Assembly: GCA_964485095.1 (NCBI GenBank) | Contig: CAZAIB010000011.1 | Span: forward strand, 1-64,000 | Direction of reading: 5' to 3' | DNA length: 64,000 nucleotides | From: CAYNWT01 sp964485095 | GTDB lineage: Bacteria; Planctomycetota; Planctomycetia; Planctomycetales; Planctomycetaceae | Part shown: in pieces, positions 35,522 to 42,771 of the stretch | How positions within the stretch are numbered: the first letter of the stretch is position 1 | Layout of the letters: each line of letters starts with the position of its first letter | Made by a program: the position numbers and the translations under genes | The notes under the pieces: model-generated | What the model was told of the DNA's origin: nothing | The model's database searches: none | What the model saw: only the letters and a program-made list of their open reading frames with translations

Positions 35522-37866
35522 CACTGGCATCTCTGGTACTTGGTGAAAAAGCATGGCTCCTGCCAATCGGCATCATCGCCGCGGTGGCAGTCGTGCTGGT
35601 CATCTACAGCTACAAACGCACCAAAGCCGGCATCGGCCTGGCAGGGCTGGTCAAAGTCATTGGCCTGCTTCTGCTGCTGGGATGCCTGCTGGAACCACTC
35701 TGGAGCAGCACCCGCGCGCGTCCTGGTGCGAACCAGTTTGTTATCCTGGTTGATAACAGTCGCAGTCTGACAGTCAAAGACAATGGCGAACCGGACTCGC
35801 GGGGCAACACCATTGCCACGGCACTTAAAGAAGATTCCATTTCGCCCGACGCCTGGCATGTTCGACTGCAACAGGATTTCGACGTTCGCCGCTACGTCGT
35901 CGGTTCGCGCTTAACGCGCGTCAGCGACTATGACGCTTTGGAGTTCGACGGAACCGCATCGGCGCTCAACACGGCTTTGCAGTCAATCGGCGATCGATAC
36001 AAGGACCGACCACTGGCCGGGATCCTGGTCGTTTCCGACGGCAACCTGACGGACCTGAAGGAAGGTCGAATCGCGACTGAAGGACTGCCGCCGGTGTTCC
36101 CTGTGGTCGTGGGCGACCCGCAAGGTTTGAAAGACCTCAGAATCGATAGCGTTGCGGTTCGAGAAACTCCGTTCGAAGACGCTCCGGTCACAATCACCGC
36201 AGCCGCGCGGTCGATGACACCAAACCATGGAGTCGTCACTGCAGAACTGATCAACGAGTCCGCCGACATCGTGGGCACAAAGTCGCAGCCAGCCGGTGGC
36301 GACGACGAGGACACATTTGGGTTTCGATTTGAAGTGCGACCGACCAAGATTGGCGTCGCTTTTTACGAACTCCAGGCGACTGGTGAGGAAAGCTCTGAAG
36401 AAGCCACGTACGACAACAATGAACAGCTCATTTGCATCAACCGTGACCACCGCAAACGCCGCATCCTTTACATCTCCGGCCGACCAAACTGGGAATTCAA
36501 ATTCCTCCGCCGCGCGGTGGAAGGCGATGATCAACTGGACTTGGTTGGCATGATCCGAGTCGCCAAACGTGAAGCGAAATTCGATTTCCGTGGGCGAGAA
36601 GGTGAAAGCAGCAACTCTTTGTATCGCGGTTTTAAGGGCGAAGGCGACGAAGAGACGGAAGAATACGATCAGCCGGTTATCATTCGGCTGAATACCAAAG
36701 ACGAATCAGAACTCCGCGACGGGTTCCCAAAATCTGCGGAAGAACTGTTCTCATTCGACGCAGTCATCATCGATGACCTGGAAGCGAAGTTCTTCACTGC
36801 CGATCAACAGGACCTGCTGGACCAGTATGTTTCCCAGCGTGGCGGCGGCCTGTTGATGCTGGGCGGCCAGGAATCGTTTCGCAATGGCGGCTACGATCGG
36901 ACTCCGATTGGCCGCATGCTTCCAGTGTACCTGGATCGGCCGATGGAAATCGCAGCCGATGCTCGGTTCAAAATGGATCTGACCCGCGAAGGCCGACTGC
37001 AACCATGGATGCGGCTTCGCGAAGACTGGAACGCTGAACAGGAACGTCTTAAAGAACTGCCGCGTTTCCGCACCGTTAACCGCGTTTCGACAATCAAGCC
37101 CGGTGCCATGGTTTTGGCCAGCGTCGGTGTTGGCGAGACCGAAATTCCGGCCATTGTGACTCAGAGTTTCGGCAAAGGAAAAACCGCAGCCATCACGATC
37201 GGCGACCTGTGGCGGTGGCGTCTTCGTGAGGATAGGCCGGTTGGTGTTGAGTCAGAAACTGACGAAAGCGACCAGGCTAAGGCGTGGCGACAAATACTTC
37301 GTTGGCTGGTGGTCGATGTTCCGCAACGAGTTAACTGCGACGTCGATCGGGCTCCCGAAATCGCTCCATCGGCCGTGAAGCTGGCGGTTCGTGTTCGAGA
37401 CGAAACATATGAAGCCATCGAGAACGCGGTGGTCAAGGTGTCCATCACCACGCCGGAAGATGAGACCATCGAACTGGAAGCCGAAGCTGGCAACGAAGCT
37501 GGTCTGTACGAAACCGTTTACGTCCCCAGAGACTCCGGCGCGTTTCGAGCGTCAGTGACCACAACCGGTCCGGATGGGACCGACCTGGGGCTGGTTCTGA
37601 CTGGCTGGGCCAGCGATCCGGCTCGACAGGAATTCGCATCCGTCGCACCCAACACGGATCTCATGACCGAACTCGCAAAACAAACCGGCGGCGAGATGGT
37701 TCCACTGAACGGACTGGACGAGTTCGTGCGGGATCTCTCAACCAAGGATGTGCCTGTCACCGAACAATGGACGTGGCCGCTGTGGCACCAAAGCTGGGTG
37801 TTCCTGCTGGCCATCGGTTGCCTTGTCAGCGAATGGGGACTCCGACGTCTGAAGGGACTTCCATGA
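35518..37866 (+). CDS. VWA / glutamine-amidotransferase-like membrane protein
   Basis: A 782-residue protein with two N-terminal transmembrane helices (about 12-30 and 40-60), a VWA-like part with MIDAS motif LVDNSRSL near residue 80, and a class I glutamine-amidotransferase-like alpha/beta region (about 310-470: ILYISGRPNWEFKFLRRAV; FSFDAVIIDDLEAKFF; LLDQYVSQRGGGLLMLGG). No catalytic Cys-nucleophile motif (GxCxG) is visible, so that domain is likely non-catalytic. A final transmembrane helix is near 758-775. It overlaps both neighbours by 4 nt. It pairs with BatA as the second VWA component. Confidence 0.85.
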   Translation: MTLASLVLGEKAWLLPIGIIAAVAVVLVIYSYKRTKAGIGLAGLVKVIGLLLLLGCLLEPLWSSTRARPGANQFVILVDNSRSLTVKDNGEPDSRGNTIATALKEDSISPDAWHVRLQQDFDVRRYVVGSRLTRVSDYDALEFDGTASALNTALQSIGDRYKDRPLAGILVVSDGNLTDLKEGRIATEGLPPVFPVVVGDPQGLKDLRIDSVAVRETPFEDAPVTITAAARSMTPNHGVVTAELINESADIVGTKSQPAGGDDEDTFGFRFEVRPTKIGVAFYELQATGEESSEEATYDNNEQLICINRDHRKRRILYISGRPNWEFKFLRRAVEGDDQLDLVGMIRVAKREAKFDFRGREGESSNSLYRGFKGEGDEETEEYDQPVIIRLNTKDESELRDGFPKSAEELFSFDAVIIDDLEAKFFTADQQDLLDQYVSQRGGGLLMLGGQESFRNGGYDRTPIGRMLPVYLDRPMEIAADARFKMDLTREGRLQPWMRLREDWNAEQERLKELPRFRTVNRVSTIKPGAMVLASVGVGETEIPAIVTQSFGKGKTAAITIGDLWRWRLREDRPVGVESETDESDQAKAWRQILRWLVVDVPQRVNCDVDRAPEIAPSAVKLAVRVRDETYEAIENAVVKVSITTPEDETIELEAEAGNEAGLYETVYVPRDSGAFRASVTTTGPDGTDLGLVLTGWASDPARQEFASVAPNTDLMTELAKQTGGEMVPLNGLDEFVRDLSTKDVPVTEQWTWPLWHQSWVFLLAIGCLVSEWGLRRLKGLP

Positions 37867-38852
37867 TCACCACCACAGCAATCATCTTGGCCAGCCTGTT
37901 CATTCAGGACGCACCTGCACCGGCTGTCACCAAAGCTGCCGCGACTCAGACGCCTCCAGTCGTCATCGTCGCCATCGGCGCGCCGGGGACGGAAGAGTTT
38001 GGTAAGAGCTTCACGGAGTGGGGCAATCTGTGGGAAGCGGCCGGGAAGCTTGGTCAGGCGAAAGTTGTTCGACTGGAAGGTAAGGGCGGAACGAAAACTG
38101 ATCGCGACCTGATGAAGGCGACAATCGAAGCGGCGCCGGTCACCACCCCGCTGTGGATCGTGTTGCTTGGGCACGGCACGTTCGATGACCGGTCAGCCAA
38201 GTTCAATCTGCGTGGACCTGACGTGGCCGGAAAAGAACTCAATGAATGGCTTGGCAAGGATCGCAAAGTCGCCATCGTCAACTGTGCGTCGGCTAGTGCT
38301 CCCTTCATCAACCGACTCTCGGGCAAGAACCGAGTTGTCGTGACCGCCACAAAAAGCGGGCTCGAACACAACTATGCACGGTTCGGAGAATACCTGGCAA
38401 AAGTCATTGCCGACGCGTCCATCGATCTCGACAAAGACGGCCAGACGTCTTTGTTGGAAGCCTGGCTGGTTGCGGCTCGTCGCACGCAGGACTTTTACAA
38501 AGAGAACGGTCGACTGGCCACCGAACACGCGCTGATCGACGACAACGGCGACGAACGCGGTACCCGGTTCGACGCATTCGTGGGAGTGCGCCCTGTCGCT
38601 AGATCAAAGGGTGGAGCACTGGACGGCTTCCGCGCACATCAGTGGCACTTGGTCCGCGGCAAACTGGAACGCAGCATGCCAGCCCGACTTGTCGCCGAGC
38701 GCGACGATCTGGAAATGGCTGTCATCCGCCTTCGTGAAAATCGCAGCGAGTACCGCGAAGAAGACTACTACGCAGAACTGGAACAGCTATTGGTTCCACT
38801 GGCGGTTCTCTACGAGCAAGCAGAACAGTCGGCTGCGAAGGAGACTAAGTAG
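37863..38852 (+). CDS. Caspase/legumain-fold (C13-like) predicted peptidase, exported
   Basis: A 329-residue protein. The start at 37863 overlaps the previous stop by 4 nt (ATGA); the longer frame begins inside the previous gene. A weak signal peptide or anchor spans 1-16. The core has a strand ending LLGHGTF with H104 and a later strand IVNCASASAPF with C141, spaced as the His/Cys dyad of the caspase-hemoglobinase fold (families C13/C14). A strand VVVTATKSG follows, then an EF-hand-like acidic motif DLDKDGQTSLLEA. The Cys/His pair suggests an active peptidase or a related hydrolase; no family search was possible. It is the last gene of the MoxR operon. Confidence 0.7.
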   Translation: MITTTAIILASLFIQDAPAPAVTKAAATQTPPVVIVAIGAPGTEEFGKSFTEWGNLWEAAGKLGQAKVVRLEGKGGTKTDRDLMKATIEAAPVTTPLWIVLLGHGTFDDRSAKFNLRGPDVAGKELNEWLGKDRKVAIVNCASASAPFINRLSGKNRVVVTATKSGLEHNYARFGEYLAKVIADASIDLDKDGQTSLLEAWLVAARRTQDFYKENGRLATEHALIDDNGDERGTRFDAFVGVRPVARSKGGALDGFRAHQWHLVRGKLERSMPARLVAERDDLEMAVIRLRENRSEYREEDYYAELEQLLVPLAVLYEQAEQSAAKETK

Positions 38853-38884
38853 CCAGGTGCAGAGTCTGGGGGATCGGTCTGAAT

Positions 38885-39001
38885 ATGCAACGCCTTCCCA
38901 AAAAGATCCTGTATCCCTTGTACGCCTTAGGTTGGTTAGGCCTTATCGGAACCTGCGCGTTTGTCTGTGAATGTTCGAGAATGCTCGGCATGGCAGAATG
39001 A
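38885..39001 (+). CDS. Possible 38-residue membrane peptide
   Basis: An open frame, too short for most gene finders, in the gap after the caspase-like gene. It starts at 38885 with GGGGGA about 10 nt upstream and encodes a basic N-terminus and one hydrophobic helix (YPLYALGWLGLIGTCAFV), ending MLGMAE. Size and layout fit a single-pass small membrane protein. Lack of any homologue knowledge keeps this tentative. Confidence 0.3.
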   Translation: MQRLPKKILYPLYALGWLGLIGTCAFVCECSRMLGMAE

Positions 39002-39043
39002 GTGGAGAACGTTCCAGTCGAGAGAGTAGCTGCCTCCCGGAAA

Positions 39044-40732
39044 TCACATCGACACCACCGCCCAAGCCAAAACTGCGATCATCAAACCCAGGGCCACAGT
39101 CGCAGCGATTGCGGAACGCAGTCCCAGGTCGCGTCGTACCGCGAATCCGAACACCATCGGCGACAGCGGGTACAGAAACATATTCGCAATACCCCACCCG
39201 TTGCCTCCCTTGAATCCGGCAAACAAACCGAACAGCCACGCGAGGCCGTTGGCTCCAAGCGCGATCAGGAATGCCATACCGATTCCAATCCAGAGTCCGG
39301 GTAGGCCGCCGTTACCGTAGCTGTGTGTTTGCCCGGTTGATTTTCCGGAAAGCTGGTCTCGAACCGATTCCGTTCGCTTCGTGACGAAGTACTTCAGCAC
39401 ATGCGGCTCGCCCCACGTCGGAGCCTCACCGAGCACCAGATCAAACTTGCCCTGTTCGCTCTCATGAATCAACGGTCGCACAAAATCGCCGGCGACTTCG
39501 ATTTGCGCCTGCAGTTTTTGTTCGTCAAAAACCGTGTCCAACAGCGAATCCAGTTTCCGATGGTAGGCGTCACGGAAACCGTCGTTCGCCAACACGCGTT
39601 CCAACACCCGGTTGTTGCTGCTCTGTGCCCCCGGGCGATCAATACTCATATCCCGTCGCGATTCGGGAGTCCCCATCAACGGAAACGCGCCGAAAGAATG
39701 ATCCAGATCCCACGGTAGGAGTTCGAACCGGTTTGATTTGGGATTCAGGTACGCGTAGTAGTTTTGAGACCCGCCAAGGAAGCTATCCATGTTGGACAGC
39801 AACACGTTCATCGACAGGAAAGTCAGGAACTGATCCATGTCCAGGAACTCCTCAACACGGCTCGCAAATTCTTCATCGGTTCCCTTCTGAACCAACCTGG
39901 CGAACTCAATCAAACGCTTCTTTTGCTGGTCGGTCGCCGTTGTTTTCGGGTTGTAAGCGTCTTCGTATGGGGTCCAGTCTTCGCCAAAATAGCGGAAGGT
40001 CCCAAACGTGCTGGGCTTCAGCAGCAGCCCTTTCGATGAACCGTAGTGACGCTTAAGAAAGCGTTTATCAACCTGTTCGATAATCGAATAGAACCCCAGT
40101 TGCGTCGGTTCGTCATCGCCAACAATCACATTCACGTGAGCCCACCCTACACGCGGGGCAGCGATGCCTGCTTCGCGGAACAGCTCGTACGACAAAGCTT
40201 CACGCAGGTACGAGGGGTCACTGATGTTGTTGTTCAGATTGAACTTCTTCAGGCCGCGAAATTCGCCACCCTTCTCATACTCGTTGAAGTCGATTTTGAA
40301 CGAACACTTTCCCTCCACGTACCCGGTGAGAAATGTCCCGTTCCCTTTGTACCGCACGCCCACGTTAGCAACGGTTTCATCACCAATCCGGATGTCAGCC
40401 TGCCCATACTGATGATCAATACCCGCGTAGCCAGCCAGGCCAGGTCGCGACGAACGGTCGCTCTTGAAGTTCCTACCCTGTATCGCGTCCGAGATAACGG
40501 CATCCAACGCACGTTTGATGTCCCAATCGGTATCCGCAGGTGGCTGTAGCTTCTGCCACTCTGAAGCTGAGATTTCGATACGGATTTCAGTGACCGAATC
40601 GAGTCCAAATATCGAAACCGGCTCACTGTCCGAAGCACCTTCGGCGCCGCTGGCGGCGTTCTCCTCCTGGGCGTACGCCGGGACGGAGATAGCTGCGAGT
40701 GCGATCGCAACCGCTATCAAGCGAGTAAACAT
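39044..40732 (-). CDS. CotH-family kinase-like protein
   Basis: A 562-residue protein with a signal peptide (MFTRLIAVAIALAAISVPAYA). The CotH kinase domain shows its landmarks: VTEIRIEISASEWQKL near residue 50, VRYKGNGTF near 125, FNLNNNISDPSYLREALSYELF near 170, and LLPWDLDHSFG near 340, which carries the metal-binding acids. Three C-terminal transmembrane helices (about 470-490, 505-525 and 535-560) are an extra module compared with soluble CotH proteins. CotH-type kinases phosphorylate secreted proteins in spore-formers; the substrate in planctomycetes is unknown. It is convergent with the caspase-like gene. Confidence 0.88.
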   Translation of the reverse strand: MFTRLIAVAIALAAISVPAYAQEENAASGAEGASDSEPVSIFGLDSVTEIRIEISASEWQKLQPPADTDWDIKRALDAVISDAIQGRNFKSDRSSRPGLAGYAGIDHQYGQADIRIGDETVANVGVRYKGNGTFLTGYVEGKCSFKIDFNEYEKGGEFRGLKKFNLNNNISDPSYLREALSYELFREAGIAAPRVGWAHVNVIVGDDEPTQLGFYSIIEQVDKRFLKRHYGSSKGLLLKPSTFGTFRYFGEDWTPYEDAYNPKTTATDQQKKRLIEFARLVQKGTDEEFASRVEEFLDMDQFLTFLSMNVLLSNMDSFLGGSQNYYAYLNPKSNRFELLPWDLDHSFGAFPLMGTPESRRDMSIDRPGAQSSNNRVLERVLANDGFRDAYHRKLDSLLDTVFDEQKLQAQIEVAGDFVRPLIHESEQGKFDLVLGEAPTWGEPHVLKYFVTKRTESVRDQLSGKSTGQTHSYGNGGLPGLWIGIGMAFLIALGANGLAWLFGLFAGFKGGNGWGIANMFLYPLSPMVFGFAVRRDLGLRSAIAATVALGLMIAVLAWAVVSM

Positions 40733-40881
40733 GTGCGGACCTGGTCAGTGGAATGAGTCCACAGGCTAACGGACGCCGATGAGGATGGACCATGACATCC
40801 TGCGTCATTGAAACCCATTGATACAAGGCTTGTTTGAGCCGCCAGGATGCCGCTCCAGCGAGAAGTCGTCTCCAGCTCTAT

Positions 40882-41913
40882 TCAATCCGCATCAACCCAG
40901 GGTTTGATGATGCTGGTCCACAGCGCGTACCCCTTGGGCTTCATGTGCAGTCCATCACTGACGAACCAATCTGCTGCCGGCTTCGTACCGTTCTCGCCCA
41001 GCATCGGAGTTGCGATGTCAAAGTACGTAAGCCTGGGGTCAGTCGCAGCGAACTCGGCCACCAGCTTGTTGGCCTTGTCCATCTCCGGCCAGATTTTCCA
41101 ACGGCTGCGACTGGGCTTGATGGCAATGAAGCCGATCTTCGCATTCGGAACGCGGCTGTGTATGGACTCGACCAGCGTCTTAAAGTCCTGGAGAACTCGC
41201 CTCGCGTCCTTCCCCGCGTTCACATCATTGTCGCCCGCGTAGACCACAACCTTGCTCGGTTTGTACGGCGTGATAATGCGATGGGCGTACATAATGCTAT
41301 CGACCAGTTGCGAACCACCAAAGCCGCGGTGAACCGCATTGGCATTCGGGAAGTCCTCCTGAAGCGTCTTCCACAGCAGAATGCTTGAACTACCCACGAA
41401 CACAACGCCACCAGGTTTGGGCATCGCGGCTTTGTCGGCCCTTTGAAACGCCGCGATTGACGTCGCGAAGTTCGTGTATGCCGAGACGTGCATGTGGGCG
41501 AGCTTCCAAACACCTCCTGCCCTGACCCATACCTGAGTCTGCCGTTGCGGAGCCGAGGTGGTTTTCTGTTTCCCTTTGTGATCGACACGAGCAACTACGG
41601 TGACGATCGCCGTATCCCCATGCCGAACGACTTTGTGATCGACCATCGTTTCAGAACTAGTTGTGTCCTTGAAGTATCGATTGATGCGCGACAGGGCTCC
41701 ACCAGCGTTCGACAAGTCGCCGCCGGTCTCGGGCAACACACTCGCATCCGAAGTGAGAAACGAGGTAACGGCGTCCGAATCTCTGGCCAGCCATGCCGCT
41801 GTAAACGCCTTACGCCGACTCCCAAGATCGTCGCCGTCTTGAGCGAGCGAGTTCAAAGGACTCAGTAGAACGACAGAAGCAAGCGTGGCGAACAGAGTTA
41901 AAGACCGTGGCAT
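40882..41913 (-). CDS. NTF2-like domain fused to SGNH hydrolase
   Basis: A 343-residue exported protein: signal peptide (MPRSLTLFATLASVVLLSPLNSLA), then an SnoaL/DUF4440-type NTF2 fold (about 30-145, AWLARDSDAVTSFLTSDASV; RQTQVWVRAGGVWKLAHMH). An SGNH hydrolase domain follows (about 160-343). SGNH blocks are visible: block I FVGSSSILLW (catalytic Ser), block II RGFGGSQ, block III YAGDNDV with Asn, and block V DGLHMKPKGY with Asp and His. Typical substrates are carbohydrate esters or acylated glycans. The fusion of the two domains in one chain is unusual but compatible with an extracellular esterase. Confidence 0.85.
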   Translation of the reverse strand: MPRSLTLFATLASVVLLSPLNSLAQDGDDLGSRRKAFTAAWLARDSDAVTSFLTSDASVLPETGGDLSNAGGALSRINRYFKDTTSSETMVDHKVVRHGDTAIVTVVARVDHKGKQKTTSAPQRQTQVWVRAGGVWKLAHMHVSAYTNFATSIAAFQRADKAAMPKPGGVVFVGSSSILLWKTLQEDFPNANAVHRGFGGSQLVDSIMYAHRIITPYKPSKVVVYAGDNDVNAGKDARRVLQDFKTLVESIHSRVPNAKIGFIAIKPSRSRWKIWPEMDKANKLVAEFAATDPRLTYFDIATPMLGENGTKPAADWFVSDGLHMKPKGYALWTSIIKPWVDAD

Positions 41914-42045
41914 GGAAGGTTCCTTAGTCGATCGGTGACGACCTGAGAATACCCTGGCAGAACCGCGGTCGCTACGGCTCTCCGAGCTTCATCTTGTCGA
42001 GTGATCTCTGACGACGTCCGCTTACAGAAAGATCACCACACATGT

Positions 42046-42097
42046 CACCTCTCCCCTTTTTAGGGGAGAGGTCGGGCTGTAAGCCCGCGAGAGGGGA
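42046..42097 (-). repeat. REP-like repeat, copy 2 (inverted)
   Basis: A perfect 11-bp hairpin (arms 42047-42057 and 42062-42072, TTTT loop) plus the flanking 'gcgaga' side stem. Its reverse complement shows the same C/T-rich layout as copies 1 and 3, with some changed bases. Confidence 0.55.
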
Positions 42098-42150
42098 CCG
42101 CGCGGGTTCAATGACCAAAGGCGAGGACAACTAATCTTTACCCGGCTAAG

Positions 42151-42205
42151 CCCTCTCCCGCGGCTGAGACCGCGACCTCTCCCGCAAGCGGGAGAGGCGA
42201 CAGGG
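42151..42205 (+). repeat. REP-like repeat, copy 3
   Basis: The first ~33 nt are nearly identical to 269-301. The hairpin arms 42176-42185 and 42188-42197 are perfect 10-bp complements with a 2-nt loop. Confidence 0.6.
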
Positions 42206-42345
42206 GGGCGAATGTCGAATGTCGAACAAGGAATTTCGAAGTTTGAAGTTTTGTGGTGGCAGCAGCTTCTACTTCATCAGTTGACGTTCGGTGCCTCGAT
42301 GCGTGGTCGTTACTCGTGAATTGATGACACTTGCGCTTGACGACA

Positions 42346-42367
42346 TACTAATTCGTTAGTATTAGTA
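42346..42367 (+). promoter_or_regulatory. Candidate BlaI operator
   Basis: Perfect palindrome TACTAA-TTCG-TTAGTA at 42346-42361, followed by a second TTAGTA half at 42362-42367, 15-37 nt before the blaI ATG. BlaI/MecI-type repressors bind related TACA/TGTA-type dyads in front of their own gene, so autoregulation here is likely. No footprint data are available; this is inference. Confidence 0.55.
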
Positions 42368-42382
42368 GACCAGGAGAAACGC

Positions 42383-42769
42383 ATGGCCAGACAGCAATCG
42401 AAACATCCAACTGACACGGAATTGGAAATCCTGCAGGTTCTTTGGGACCACGGACCGTGTTCGTTGGGTTCCATTTGTGAAGCGATGAGAGAGAACCGCG
42501 AAGTTGCCACGACCACGGTGTCCACGATGCTGAAAGTGATGGACGCGAAGGGCTTGGTGCGTCGCAAGGATGCAAAGGGGCAGCGCGGTTCGCTTTGGGC
42601 CGCTGCGGTGACTCGCAAGAAGGCCGCGCGAGGGATGGTGGGGAAGCTTATTGATCGCGTGTTTGAGGGCTCCACTCAGAAACTGGTGGCTCACATTCTT
42701 AGCGAACGCAAGCTGTCTGACGACGATCGCGAAACGCTCAAAAGACTGCTCGAAGACGAGGAGGCATAA
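42383..42769 (+). CDS. BlaI/MecI/CopY family repressor
   Basis: A 128-residue winged-helix repressor. The first ~80 residues form the wHTH (PTDTELEILQVLWDHG; TTVSTMLKVMDAKGLVRRKD), followed by a dimerising helical tail (GMVGKLIDRVFEGSTQKLVAHILSE). GGAG 8 nt before the ATG supports the start. The stop is 2 nt before the M56 gene start, so both are co-transcribed. BlaI repressors are released when a partner M56 peptidase cleaves them; the site would lie in the C-terminal helices. Confidence 0.92.
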   Translation: MARQQSKHPTDTELEILQVLWDHGPCSLGSICEAMRENREVATTTVSTMLKVMDAKGLVRRKDAKGQRGSLWAAAVTRKKAARGMVGKLIDRVFEGSTQKLVAHILSERKLSDDDRETLKRLLEDEEA

Positions 42770-42771
42770 AC

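Larger units (their letters stand above)
41914..42382. other. Intergenic region with inverted REP-like repeats and blaI promoter
   Basis: A 469-nt divergent stretch with no gene. It contains two REP-like hairpins in opposite orientation (42046-42097 and 42151-42205) and, near its right end, the palindromic site before the BlaI gene. The short frames found in it are inconsistent with neighbouring coding style. Confidence 0.5.

Noticed and set aside
33254..35603. Long open frames antisense to the Gln-rich gene (up to 623 residues) and one in another + frame (34299-35144).
   Set aside because: They mirror the low-complexity Gln/Glu/Arg codons of the real gene and have Leu- or Ala/Arg-dominated composition without any domain; typical shadows of biased sequence.
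41914..42382. Frames extending antisense over the BlaI gene from this gap.
   Set aside because: They are shadows of the BlaI coding strand; the region is repeat and promoter sequence.
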